From contig CAJNOP010000835.1 of the NCBI GenBank assembly GCA_905250075.1, positions 21,845 through 85,844 on the forward strand: a stretch of DNA of 64,000 nucleotides, written 5' to 3'. Shown piece by piece: positions 13,321 to 24,227 of this stretch. The position numbers and the translations under genes are program-made. The notes beneath the pieces were generated by a model, which did not search any database, had not been told where the DNA came from, and saw only the letters and a program-made list of their open reading frames with translations. Origin of the DNA: Rotaria sp. Silwood1 (taxonomy: Eukaryota > Rotifera > Eurotatoria > Philodinida > Philodinidae). Numbering within the stretch: position 1 is the stretch's first letter; each line of letters starts with the position of its first letter.

Positions 13321-16300
13321 ATGTCTCGTTTCCAATTAATAGAAAATAGTTCTCAACCTGTTCAAAGTATTGATATTATTAATCCATCAAGAGAAATTTT
13401 AACACAAAATCAGGAAGGTAATACTTTGGTATGGTATGATACATCATTAAGATTGACAAATCAAGATATTATCAATACAAAACAAGCGTTGCGTTCTGTT
13501 AATGATTATGTTCTATTATTTGATGATGAAGAAAAATGCGTTCACTATATCAATTCAATACATACTGATAACAGTTTCATGGTTATATTTGGTGCAAGTT
13601 CAACAACATTTCTTCCACGAATACATGAATTAAAACAAGTCAAAATCATATGCATATTTTGCATGAATGGAGAAGCTTATAAATCGTTATTAAATGATTA
13701 CAGTAAAGTTATTGGTATCTGTATTGAACAAGAACAACTTGTTACATGTTTAAAAAAAGCTATTCGCTCTTTTCTTCAAAATCCATCACTAATTAGTTTA
13801 ATGAAAAACAACACGAAACAAGAAACTCATTTAGATGCAGTATATGCACATGATTTTAAAAAGCAACAATTAATCAAAAATATTATTCTGAGAATGCCAC
13901 AAACACCACAATCAAAACAAAATTTCATTGATTATTGTCGATTCTATTATCAGGGTAATCAGAAAGTATTGTCAGACATCGACTATTTCAATGAACATTA
14001 CGAATCACCTTGTCACGCTATTTATTTCTATACACGCGACTCATTTGTGTATCGACTTATGAATCATACATTTCGAATTCAAGATCCACAATTACTAGAA
14101 AGATTTCATTTTTATATTGTCGATTTATCTCAATCACTGAAAGATGGTTTCGAAAAGTTGAAAACTTCGTCGTCGTCATCTGAACAAAAAACACTTACAC
14201 TCTATCGTGGACACAAATTTACAAAGGAAGAATATAGTCGATTTCGTTTATGTGAATATGTAACATTCAATAGTTATCTTTCAACGTCATCTAATATTGA
14301 AGTGGCAAAATTGTATTATGAAACCGCCGATAACCAAATTTCCTCTGAAACAGATCTAGTAACCGCATTGTTTCTTATTGAAGTAGATCTGATGTCGTTG
14401 AACAATAATACAGTAATTTTCGCTAACATAGCTGAAGAATCTAATTTTCCGGAAGAGTATGAATATTTATTTGATTTCGGTGCAACATTTGAAATTATTA
14501 GCATTAATGATAATAATCGAACAATTAAAATGATTATCTCAGATAAACCTCATCATGTATCTTCGATACAATTAAATAATGCTTATTTATATAAATATGC
14601 TTCACAAGAAACAATTGATCAAATTGATCATGACCCACCACCGGCTAATTTTGCTGAATATCTTGTAAAAATTGATAAATCTCTTAAAAGATTAGATGCA
14701 TTTGAAGATTTTATTTTAAAGACTTCAATTAATGATGAAAACTATCAAACGGCAAGCAAGTGTTGTATCGAAGGATGCGATCTCCCTCGTATCGATCCGA
14801 ATTCATTGTATGCCAGAGAGTGTCGTAAACTTAATCCAGATAATCCATATACTGATGAGTACACAAATGCTTATAAACAAGCGATAAAATATTTTCACGC
14901 TTTTCATAATTATACATCGGATGATTCTATTCAATGGTCATTACGAGCTTTGGGATTTACGTATTACAAGATCGATAATTACGAACAAGCACAAAAATAT
15001 TTTCTTGAAGCATTGAAAGTAAATCATGATCCTATAAATTTGGCAACATGTCATCATTTTCTTGGTTGTATATATGGCAAATTATCAAACTATGTAGAAT
15101 CGATGAATTATTTTAATAAAGTATTAGAAATGAAAGATATCATAAAACTACCTTTTATAGCTGCTACTTATTGTCAGATGGCTATTTTCGAAAGTCAAAA
15201 TAAGGAAAAAGAATATTTATCACAACAAATGACGAAAAAAGAATACCTATCAAATGCATTAAATATATATCAACAAACAAATGAAGAATTATCTATATTA
15301 TATTGTCGTAGCGAACTTTTAGGTTTAGAACATGAGGCAACTAGAGATAACTCTATTAACATATTAGATCATTATTTCAAATATTGCCAAGATAATCAAA
15401 TTGTATCGAAACTCATTGCTGAACTGTATGCAAGTATAGGCCGTGAATGTTTCGAATATCTTGATTATGATCAAGCATTAGATTGTTGCATGAAATCACT
15501 CTTACACGTTTCAAATAATGAATCTTGTCATAAAATTATAGCTCATATACATATCAGAAAGAAAAATTCAGAATTAGCTATAGAATATTTGGAAAAAACT
15601 CTCAAATTGATCAATGATTCAAGAAAGAAGGTCACATGGTTTTTGTTAATAGGTATGGAATATTTCAAACGAAATAACTTTAATATGGCATTATCATATT
15701 TGGAAGCAAGTGCCTCAGAATGCGAAAAACTTGGTTCTGATACACAATTTTATATTAATATGTTCAAATTTGAACTTCAACGAAAGAGTCAAATTCAAAC
15801 ATGTAGATTATTTATAAAACCACATTGCCAAAAAACAAAAGCATTATATTGGTACACTAGAGCTTTAAACTTTTCTTTAGATTTCATACAATTGTTTCGA
15901 TCGGACATTATTTTCTTTTTCCAGTCAATCGATTTTATTCTGAAGTCAAATTATACTGAACAAGTGAAATATTTGATAGAAGAAAACATTAATAACAATG
16001 AAAGTCATCTGAAAAAATTTATCTTGGGAACAATTTTTGATAACTATATTACAATGGGTGATTCTCATGATGAGAATAATTTGTTTTATTATGCGAAAGC
16101 ATTAGAAATTTATGATTATCGAAAAAGCATAGGAATTGACCGTAATATTGAAGTAATGTGTACATTGAAAATCAATCATATTCTCAAATCAAATTATTCA
16201 TATGATGAATTAATAAATTATATTCGGGAATTCCTAAGAATAACAGATTTACAGATGGAAATGCAAGAAGAAGAACATTTATTTTTTAAAAATTATTCTA

Positions 16301-16605
16301 TCGAATTGCAAAAAAATCATCTTGCAAAAATTCATTCGTATATCGCAGATGTATATTCGAAAGAAAAGACATATGAAAAAGCAATATTATATTATGATAA
16401 ATCAATCAAATATTATGAAACTTTTGCATCATTATTTCATCTTGAACTTGCTGATTTATATAGCAAGAAAGGTGCTATTATTCATACTCAACATAACCTA
16501 CAAAAAGTTACTGATAGTAATATTATATCTCAAACAACAGCACATACATTATTCGAAAAAGCATTTGCAACAATCAAATATGAAGGACACTGTAACGGTT
16601 ATTGA
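13321..16605 (+). CDS. NAD-dependent mono-ADP-ribosyltransferase with TPR repeats
   Basis: A single 1094-residue exon starting at ATG 13321. The residue 280-400 region carries the R-S-E arrangement of arginine-type ADP-ribosyltransferases: LYRG with Arg296, SYLSTS with Ser321, and EEYEYLF with Glu379/Glu381 (E-x-E). From about residue 510 the protein is helical with TPR-like units, for example YKIDNYEQAQKYFLEAL and SNYVESMNYFNKVLEM. Family knowledge: such enzymes transfer ADP-ribose from NAD to protein side chains, and ART-TPR fusions are abundant in bdelloid genomes. The N-terminal ~190 residues (VLLFDDEE, FMVIFGASS) resemble a domain commonly placed before the ART in this family; its role is unknown to me. 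No signal peptide or membrane segment, so probably cytosolic. Substrate unknown. Confidence 0.88.
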   Translation: MSRFQLIENSSQPVQSIDIINPSREILTQNQEGNTLVWYDTSLRLTNQDIINTKQALRSVNDYVLLFDDEEKCVHYINSIHTDNSFMVIFGASSTTFLPRIHELKQVKIICIFCMNGEAYKSLLNDYSKVIGICIEQEQLVTCLKKAIRSFLQNPSLISLMKNNTKQETHLDAVYAHDFKKQQLIKNIILRMPQTPQSKQNFIDYCRFYYQGNQKVLSDIDYFNEHYESPCHAIYFYTRDSFVYRLMNHTFRIQDPQLLERFHFYIVDLSQSLKDGFEKLKTSSSSSEQKTLTLYRGHKFTKEEYSRFRLCEYVTFNSYLSTSSNIEVAKLYYETADNQISSETDLVTALFLIEVDLMSLNNNTVIFANIAEESNFPEEYEYLFDFGATFEIISINDNNRTIKMIISDKPHHVSSIQLNNAYLYKYASQETIDQIDHDPPPANFAEYLVKIDKSLKRLDAFEDFILKTSINDENYQTASKCCIEGCDLPRIDPNSLYARECRKLNPDNPYTDEYTNAYKQAIKYFHAFHNYTSDDSIQWSLRALGFTYYKIDNYEQAQKYFLEALKVNHDPINLATCHHFLGCIYGKLSNYVESMNYFNKVLEMKDIIKLPFIAATYCQMAIFESQNKEKEYLSQQMTKKEYLSNALNIYQQTNEELSILYCRSELLGLEHEATRDNSINILDHYFKYCQDNQIVSKLIAELYASIGRECFEYLDYDQALDCCMKSLLHVSNNESCHKIIAHIHIRKKNSELAIEYLEKTLKLINDSRKKVTWFLLIGMEYFKRNNFNMALSYLEASASECEKLGSDTQFYINMFKFELQRKSQIQTCRLFIKPHCQKTKALYWYTRALNFSLDFIQLFRSDIIFFFQSIDFILKSNYTEQVKYLIEENINNNESHLKKFILGTIFDNYITMGDSHDENNLFYYAKALEIYDYRKSIGIDRNIEVMCTLKINHILKSNYSYDELINYIREFLRITDLQMEMQEEEHLFFKNYSIELQKNHLAKIHSYIADVYSKEKTYEKAILYYDKSIKYYETFASLFHLELADLYSKKGAIIHTQHNLQKVTDSNIISQTTAHTLFEKAFATIKYEGHCNGY

Positions 16606-16611
16606 CCGTTA
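16591..16611. repeat. Short palindrome across the ART-TPR stop codon
   Basis: GTAACGGT and ACCGTTAC form perfect 8-bp arms around a 5-base loop that contains the first base of the TGA stop codon. In RNA it would be a compact hairpin at the end of the reading frame. It may be chance. Confidence 0.5.
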
Positions 16612-16980
16612 CACTTCACTTCACTTGTCTTTTCTGTATGGCTCCTCTTTCAGTGTTGATCTTGACGATGTGTGTTCCTCTTTCTCTTCTCTTTTGTGAT
16701 TAGTAGACAAGATGTGTTCGTAGTGATATAGACACAACTGGAGCGATGAAGGAGCTCAATAAACATCATTATCAAGAGTGACGATAGAGCTACTCTCCTC
16801 AGTTCGTCATAGACACATGTAAAACGAAGATTTTCATGTTATGATTTATTTTAAATATTAGAGAGTGGGGGTGTGGGTAGCGGAGAGAAGTTATCGTTAC
16901 GTTACCAATCACTTGATAACGGGAGCAGGGGAGGGGTCACGGAAAATGCTATCCTTCCTAATTCCTTTATGAAAATGATT

Positions 16981-17295
16981 TTTGAGAGAATAACGATAAT
17001 TTATAGAGGTTGGTGAAAGCAAATCGACATCCGGGAACCCCAATCTGAAGTCAGATTTTAAAATTTTTGAAGTGAAATTTTTTGGATTAAGAGAAGGAAT
17101 TTTTGAAAAACTAGCGATATTATATAAAGATTGGCCTGAGTAAATTGAAGTCGAGAAATCCGGATCTGGAATCAGATTTTGAAAATTTTGAACTTAATTT
17201 TTTGGATTAAAAGAAGGATTTTTCGAAAAAATAACGATACTTTATAAAGGTTGGCGAAAGTAAATTGGAGGCGAAGAATCAGAATGTGCAATGCG
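16981..17295. repeat. Tandem repeat, 120-bp unit, 2.6 copies
   Basis: Copies begin at 16981, 17101 and 17221, so the spacing is exactly 120 bp; the third stops near 17295. Each unit has TAACGATA-like, AGGTTGG(T/C)GA and TTTTTTGGATTAA blocks. The copies differ at perhaps 15-20% of sites yet show no net length change, which indicates an old duplication or a length constraint. No open frame runs through all copies. Confidence 0.85.
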
Positions 17296-17740
17296 AGGGA
17301 CCATACTCGGTTGAATGATATATTAGACAGACTGTTGATGGTTAGTAAATGTCAGAGTTGAATGTGGTAGTTGTACATTTTTCTTCTTTTTTTCCAGAAT
17401 TCAGTTTAATATTGTCGAACTTACGTTCGAAAAGGTGGACAGTAACTCTTGTTTATCAGTTTTTGTTGAAGGCGGGGAAGATATGCTTTTCATATAGTTA
17501 TTCGTTGATTTCCTCTTGTTTTTTGCCCCCGTCGTCAGTCTACTATGAACAAGCATCGGATTATTAAATGTTGTTTTCACGTTGTCAGATTCTATGAGGA
17601 ATATATTTTCTTAGATTTAATTTATGACAGCAGCAGATAAACTATCACTATCATATCAAGCTAACAGGGCATCCAAAGGTTTGTTAATCTGTGTATCTCG
17701 AGCGGAAATCCATTATAACTCTTGTGGCAATCAGAGCTTA

Positions 17741-17812
17741 TTTGGGTGTGGGTGTAAGTTGCGGCGTTGATCTTCTCTTCACCTTGATCTCAGACCCACA
17801 CCACACTCATAC
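17741..17812. repeat. Telomere-like inverted array, locus 2 (short)
   Basis: TTGGGTGTGGGTGTAAG on the left (17742-17758) and ACCCACACCACACTCAT on the right (17794-17810) flank a centre containing TCTTCTCTTCACC. It is the small version of the structure seen at 20821, with the same polarity and a related centre. Confidence 0.65.
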
Positions 17813-20342
17813 ATGACGAATATATGAAATTATGTAAACAAAGACTCAAAAATGGTCGGCTATCTTGAATTTTTCTTAAATTTGCTCGAAAGTCCTTTTT
17901 TATTGTTTAGACAATATGAATATTAACTTATTTCAATATCCAATGAATCCTTCTCTTTACTTGTAACTCTTGATTTGGTTTTTCATCTCTGTCATGCCTC
18001 TCTCAATGAAAAATTAGATAAAAATCTCCTATGTATTCTACGTTTTGAATATTTGGCTAATTCTTCTGTTTTAGTACCAATACGATTTCAGTTTGAAAAG
18101 CTATTAGTGTTACTTTATTCATGTGATATGATTTTGTCTAAGGCTATTGAAATATTAACGGAATTAAAGTGTACTTTCTTTTGATTTCATGAAGTACAGC
18201 ATGCTAATGGTTTATGTGCATTTCGACCAAATTAGGCAAAATCAGATAACGAGAATAACATGATACTAATGACTTTTTCAAGCAGAAATCGGTTTTGTGA
18301 CAAAACAGAATAATGAAAATCAGTTACACTTACGTATAGAATATAACTGTTCTTATAACCATATCTTCCATTGTACGGATTATATGTACCGGACAAACCA
18401 TTTCTAGATGTGAAAGTAATTGGATATGTAGCTACTAAAAATTTTTATCTCATCTCAAGCCTTTACGATATGTCATAGATGATCACATTTCTATAATATC
18501 ATTTTTCATTATTATCAGCTAAAAAATGACAAAAGCTAAGTAGAAAAGAAAATCTAAGAAGATTATATAAAAAAGTTAAAGTTCTTCTGTTAAAAATGCA
18601 ATAATGACAAACTAAATGTTATATTCAAATTTGAAAGCTAATAAAGGTTCTTCAAACAATTAACAAAATATAAATTACATAGGTAGCTGGAAACGTTGTT
18701 TTGACATAGTTTTCATTATGTGTAGAGGCTTTCCCGCTGATCATATTCGTAAAAGAATGGCTCCGTTTTCATCAAACAATGACTATATTTATATGAGAAC
18801 ACTTGAAAATGTCATATTTATCATTATACTGGAGCAATTCGACACTTTACAGTATTATCCTAATACTGTCATTGATTGATGGAAATAGAAATTTCTTTTG
18901 AATATCGTTATGTGTTTTGTGATTGACTATATATGGAAGTTCTCAAGAAACGAAGACAAAATTCTGTATTAAGTTAGAGTGTCTCAGATCTCAACCTTGA
19001 TAATAAGCTATCGGTTTATGAATGAAAACTTGAAATTTTCCTTGATAACCGAGAAAGAAATTTGTTTATTTGGTCAAAATCAAGCAAAATACGATCAATA
19101 GCTTTTATATTCTCAATAAATTCCGCTTGTTTTTCTTTATGCTTCTGATGATTAGTGCCACTCATTTTTATTGGAAGAGTTAAATCAATATTAGATGATT
19201 TTGAACAAAATACTAAATGATGAATGAAATACCTGTTGAAAGTGATTCCACTCAAAACACATTGTTGCATAACGATGTGAATTACTTACGCAAGTGACTT
19301 CAGATTGGTGGTAATAGTTTTTCAATGATCTTAAATTTCATTTTGACAAGCAACTTCGCACAAGATTTAATCGAATTACAATGTGAGTTTCGTTTTTTCG
19401 AAAATTTTTTTTTAATTTCGTGAGATAACACATCTAGTGAATAGTAATATACAGGATGTGCTAAAAACATTCATACAAAAAAAAAACTCAAATATCTCTA
19501 CACTGTTTGTATTAATTAGACTATCTTTCCCTTGCTGATAGACTAGATTGCAAAATATTTTCTTAAAAGAAAACTATGAGCATTTTCTAGTGAGTTCTTT
19601 CGTTTAGGACCCTGTTTTTTCAGTAAATTCGAATTTCTAGTTTCTATCTGAAACTTTGCTTGCATTAAGAGCCGCATTACATTAGCTAGCGTATAAAACT
19701 TCAGAATTTTTTGATTTAATATTCCTAAAATAATTAGCACGGGGATCGATTCGAAAGCTGCCAATAAGCTGAGCATCTTTTGTAGAAAGGTATTTTATTC
19801 ACAAATGAGAAAAAGTAACATTTTTCTATTTAAGTCAATGATAAGAATTCAAAACAGAATCTGATAACAGTTTTATTTTAAGAAAATACTTCGAAATGTT
19901 TTCTATCATGAAGAGTTATATATGAAGATTAACTTTACGATCATCATCATCAATAATTAGATCGTGCTGCACTAAAACAAAGTAAAGATATTGAATTTTT
20001 ATATTGTAATTATTATTATTTTTGATACATCAAATATATAAAATAGTTACAAATATTTAATGTGATATGCAAATGTGCATGTTTTCAGTTAAATACAAAA
20101 AAGAGAAACATGCCTTTTTTTAATGTTTTTCTACATGTTTTACATTTTATTCTAATAGTAACTTCCTCAAATGATTTTTTTTTGTAATTTTCTATTTCAA
20201 GAAAAATTTTCGTTCGATTTCGATTCATGAACAGTCCAATTTTCACATTTCGGTTTCAATTCTTTTTTAATAATTATTATTATTTCTCTCATATGTAGTT
20301 ACTTTTCAATCAAATCAATCGATCATCTTATATTTACTTCAA

Positions 20343-20486
20343 CTGAAGCACCTTTACGTGAAAGAAACATGTGAAATATTTTATCTAAGTCAAGGTGCTC
20401 CTAATCTTAAGCATCTAAAAATCAATTTCAATTGTTTAAGTTTAAATATAGTACTCGATGATTCATCTATCTGTGAATCATTGTAA
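20343..20486 (+). pseudogene. Possible F-box/LRR-like gene relic
   Basis: One frame reads IFYLSQGAPNLKHLKINFNC then a further leucine-rich stretch to a stop codon at about 20485. The PNLKHLKI phrase resembles the repeat region of bdelloid F-box-type proteins like the one at 1-1181. Neighbouring frames are closed and no start, acceptor or full domain is present. It is at most a decayed fragment. Confidence 0.3.
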
Positions 20487-20590
20487 AAAATGAATTGTAG
20501 ATCTTCATATGACTCATGGTTAAAAAGTTGACTCTATTCAATTAGATATCATTGCAAAAACGTTTAGTTACCTTCATGATCTTATGTAAA

Positions 20591-20820
20591 TGCAGTGGTG
20601 GGCTCAAACTTATTTTTTAGCAGAACTCGATCGTTTGTATGAGGATTGAGTGCCCTCTAGCCTTCATCGAGTTACATCACTTATACTTACTATATGATCG
20701 TTTGACTGTGATTTGTGTCACGACAATAGTCAACTATAATAACCATTCATCTAATATATAAATGCCTCGGTGTTTGTTGGCTTTTTATAATATTCGTGAG
20801 ACTAAAACAGAATCGAAAGG
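20591..20820. repeat. Dispersed repeat, copy A
   Basis: This ~230-bp stretch matches 42398-42630 in the same orientation. The best block (ATACTTACTATATGATCG onward through GTGATTTGTGTCACG) is nearly identical, and both copies carry TGCAGT followed by GAGCTCAAAC/GGCTCAAAC and a GTGAGACTAAAACA block. It abuts the largest telomere-like array at 20821. Likely the remnant of a transposable element; no coding potential is seen. Confidence 0.8.
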
Positions 20821-20986
20821 ATGTGGATGTGAGTGTGGGTGTGTGATGGGTGTGGGCGTGGGTGTGGGTGGGTGTGGGTGTGGGTGTGGATGTAGACAAG
20901 AATCTACTCTTCATCCATATTCACACCCACACCCCACACCCACACCCACACCCATACACCCACCCACACCCACCCCACACCCACCC
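20821..20986. repeat. Telomere-like inverted array, locus 3 (largest)
   Basis: About 73 bp of GTGTGG/GTGGGT units (20821-20893), a centre with ACTCTTCATCC, then about 65 bp of CACACC/CCCACA units (20920-20986). The G-rich strand holds many GGG runs and could form G-quadruplexes; as a whole the locus can fold into a long hairpin. The open frame over it (Gly-Cys-Val then Pro-Thr repeats) is an artefact of the repeat. Confidence 0.9.
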
Positions 20987-21339
20987 TTTTCTAATATCAG
21001 CCTAGTTAGTTGAGGAAACGCTGTTCAACCGTTAAAACGATGTTTAATGTCACATCGTTTAGACGATGATCTATTGACTAAATTACGCGTTTATCACAAA
21101 AGACGATTTTGTATGTCATAAAGTAATACTATGTTCTTGTCGTTTAAACTTCGAATTGTAAATGTCATAAATAGTGATTCGTTGACGTTAAAACCCTAAT
21201 TTTTTATTATTTCATCTATCGTAGACGATTCTTTACTTGAAAAAAAGGTTTAATATTCAAGAATCATCTTCGTCTTACTTGTAACTTGGCTATTCATCTA
21301 ATTTTATTAATTTGATGATGGACAATACACGTTCATTCT
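20987..21339. other. Intergenic, nothing recognised
   Basis: Unique-looking AT-rich DNA between the telomere-like array and the first MITE-like inverted repeat. Several AACGAT/ATCGTTT words recur but no ordered repeat or reading frame emerges. Confidence 0.5.
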
Positions 21340-21673
21340 TTTTCTCAATATCTCAATACATTCCAATGAGTAGGTCTCATTTTGTTTTCGAAAAAGCATA
21401 AGTTAAATCTTTAACAAGTTAAAATATTTATTTAAAGAAATGAAAGTTCGGCATCTATATAACATAAGATATGAATAGAAGCCTCTTCTACAAACTTTTC
21501 TTTTTGTATTGATATTTGTTCAATAGACTTCTACTCGTGCCTTATGTTTTAAAGATGCATGAACTTTCATTTCTTTAAATAAATATTTTAACTTGTTGAA
21601 AATTTAACTTCTAGTTTTTGGAAAACAAAATAAGACCTACTCATTAGAATGCGTTTAGATATTACAAAAACCT
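21340..21673. mobile_element. MITE-like inverted repeat 1
   Basis: Left arm about 21340-21468, right arm about 21541-21673, spacer ~72 bp. Shared blocks in inverted order include AATGAGTAGGTCT, TTTTGTTTTC and the long AACAAGTTAAAATATTTA then TTTAAAGAAATGAAAGTTC block. Arms match at roughly 85-90%. No open frame lies inside. The shape is that of a non-autonomous foldback/MITE; no target duplication was clear. Confidence 0.85.
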
Positions 21674-22401
21674 GACTACAATCTTTCTTCTGACACATCG
21701 ATCGCTTTTTAAAGTTTTTTTACTATACTCTTCGTAGGTAATTAGAAATTTGTCGATCGCTCAAGGATGATGCGTTTGTCTTACATCTGATAAATATTCT
21801 ACCGAAATCTTCTCAAGTTTTCGTTATGAATTCTCAAGTCTAGTTTATTCTAATACCTATGAAGAAATATATTAGTGACAAAGTTGTGATTTATGATAAT
21901 CTCGATGAATAATTAAAGAAGAATCTAAATTAGTTTATTAGTATCAGATATGTATGTGATAATGAAACTTAGATTTTTAAGAATCAATGAATTGATACGA
22001 CAAGCGAAAAATTCTAGGGGAAAAATACCATAGATAAAACGATGTCAATTTTTTGGTATATTTTATCAAAAGAAAATATTGAACAGCAACACTATTGACG
22101 TACTTCTAAAGTTTATTCATTGTTGAGACTACTTTTTTTTCTCATTCTTTAACAATCGTCTGTCGTAGATAAAAAATGATTTATTGCTACAAAAGTTAAT
22201 AGAGCAGCTAAATTTTTTATTTGATTACTGTAATCTTTATGATTTACGCATATTTATCATCTAGTTGTTCTTTTAAGATTTATACTGAAAACGGAATATA
22301 TACTCAGCATTATATTCTTTTTATGGTATAAGAGTTAAAAAAATTAAAGTTTCTTCGTGTAAGTTTCAATCGACGACGAACTCAGCAAAATAACAAGCTC
22401 T
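21674..22401. other. Intergenic, nothing recognised
   Basis: AT-rich spacer between the two MITE-like inverted repeats. No gene, tandem array or RNA structure stands out. Confidence 0.5.
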
Positions 22402-22802
22402 AAAATGAAATCATTAATGAAACTAAGCTATTTAACATTTTTTTCAACTGATTTATTAAGATCAATCACTGTGACGTTTCGTTCTAACTAAGAACATTAT
22501 CAAACACAAATAAATAGACAGAAGAAGAATATATATGAGTAAAATAATATCTTCGTTTTTCTATTCTATTGTTTTAAACAGTCTAATGCAGACGGATCAA
22601 TTTTACTCCCCCCGTGCATTGAAATGCTTAAAACAATAGAATAAAAAACGATGACATTATTTTATTCTTATATATATTCTATTTCTGGCTATTTATTTGT
22701 GTTTGATAATGTTCTTAGTTAGAACGAAACGTCACACTGATTGATATTAATAAATCAATTGAAAAAAATGTTAAATAGCTTAGTTTCACTAATGATTTTA
22801 TT
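22402..22802. mobile_element. MITE-like inverted repeat 2
   Basis: Arms of ~175 bp (about 22402-22577 and 22628-22802) flank a 50-bp spacer containing CTCCCCCCGTGCATTG. Shared inverted blocks: TTAATGAAACTAAGCTATTT, GTGACGTTTCGTTCTAACTA and AGAACATTATCAAACACAAA. Identity is over 90%, so it is younger than the element at 21340. No open frame. Probably a non-autonomous DNA transposon or foldback element. Confidence 0.9.
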
Positions 22803-24078
22803 ATGGAATGTGGTGCTACCAAATGACAAATAAGTTCTATATTATATATTTTTTCTACGAATATCGTATTTTGTCAACTATCTCGATGGAATGTACAAGA
22901 AAGTTTTCCACAAATACTATCCTAACAAAAAGCAAAAATAAACGCAGAACGTAAGGTGAAACTAAATCCTCCACATCGTTCAATTCTGAAGATTTCTTCT
23001 ATTAGAGTTATCTGAATCTTTTTGCTCATGTTTTCTAAGCTCGACCAACGGTCAATGAGAATCCTTATTCACAATTCGTATACAGTAAATATGTGAATTT
23101 CTTCGTAATCTGAATAGTATTTTAGATTACATCCAGATATCATTCATATATCTTATCTTTGTGTGCATTCACATTGCTCGCAGAAGTGATGTTTACTTAT
23201 TGAGCAATCTTCATCGAATGAATGAATGAATGTGTTGGACCAATTTATTTTCTCTTTTTTCCTTCCTCCTCGCTGACTTTTTTTCTTTTACTTCTTCACT
23301 TAAATTTTTCTTTTCTTCTCTTTGCTTTCCTATCTCTCCAATTTGATTAAGACTAACAATCAATTACTCAGCACATGAAATCCGTTCTGCTTATGCCACA
23401 TACATTTGTCGAATATATATTAACTGAAAATATTACTCTCTTTTGACTTGGCTAGAGTTTCTAATTGGATTATGTAGCTCATAATTAATAATGTTGTATT
23501 GCTTGTCATAAAACGAGTTTCAATTAGCTCATATACTGATGAGTTGATAATTTGTGATGAAAACTCTAATGCAGCAATTTTATGTTTGAGAATATTAGGA
23601 ACTTATAATTTATCGTACGTTTCGAGCTTTGAACATAATCAAAAAATTAGGATTTCAATGTGAAAATTGAGACTTTAAATCAATAAAATCAACCTGTATT
23701 TTTTCGATATTCTAATGTTCGCACCACCACATGATTATGGTTCATATGATGTCAATGTTATGGGGATTCTTACTTTAATCAAAGGAACTCTTTTTCACAT
23801 AATTAAATCTACAGCGAATACTTTCTTGAATTAATTCAGCAGATCAAAAGATAAATGGAAGCTCCAAACGGACTAAATGTCTTTCATTCGTACTGTGAAA
23901 CAATAACAAATACAAATTCACGACAATATAAATAATTATGGGAACCAGTCCCAAAAAAAAGATTAATCTACTTTGAGCATTTACAGCTGTTTTCGTTGGA
24001 AAAATGATCATAAACATTTCTCACTATCTTTTACAAAGAAGAAAATGACTTATATAACCGTTTCAGAGATTATTTAAT
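22803..24078. other. Intergenic, nothing recognised
   Basis: AT-rich, no supported gene. A short (GAAT)n run lies near 23215-23230 and pyrimidine-rich DNA near 23240-23340. No RNA gene was seen. Confidence 0.5.
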
Positions 24079-24213
24079 GTGAAAAACGCTTGGAAACGCT
24101 GACTAGACGTAAAAACGGCAAGAAAAGTGATGATCACGTTTTTTCTTGCCGTTTATCACCGTTTCCTAACAGAAATTGTGATTATGACAGTTTAAACAGC
24201 ATTTTCAGCGTTT
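24079..24213. repeat. Short inverted repeat with CGTTT motifs
   Basis: The core arms AAAAACGGCAAGAAAA (24111-24126) and TTTTTTCTTGCCGTTT (24139-24154) pair around a 12-base loop. Outer segments also pair (GGAAACG.TGA with TCACCGTTTCC; AAAACGCT with AGCGTTTT), making an interrupted hairpin of ~130 bp directly before the degenerate satellite. Confidence 0.75.
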
Positions 24214-24227
24214 TACTTCTTCCTGAG

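Larger units (their letters stand above)
16606..20590. other. Gene-poor stretch with repeats
   Basis: It holds G-rich runs near 16865-16940, the 120-bp tandem repeat at 16981-17295, the small telomere-like pair at 17741-17812 and an F-box-like relic at 20343-20486. Two minus-strand frames have gene-like codon use: about 19016-19270 (with KHKEKQAEFIENIKAIDRIL) and about 19543-19776. No family is recognised and no splice model joins them, so they are not called as genes. Confidence 0.5.

Noticed and set aside
20762-21013. Open frame of Gly-Cys-Val then Pro-Thr-His repeats
   Set aside because: It is read directly from the GTGTGG/CACACC array; the same artefact appears at 29700-29930 on -.
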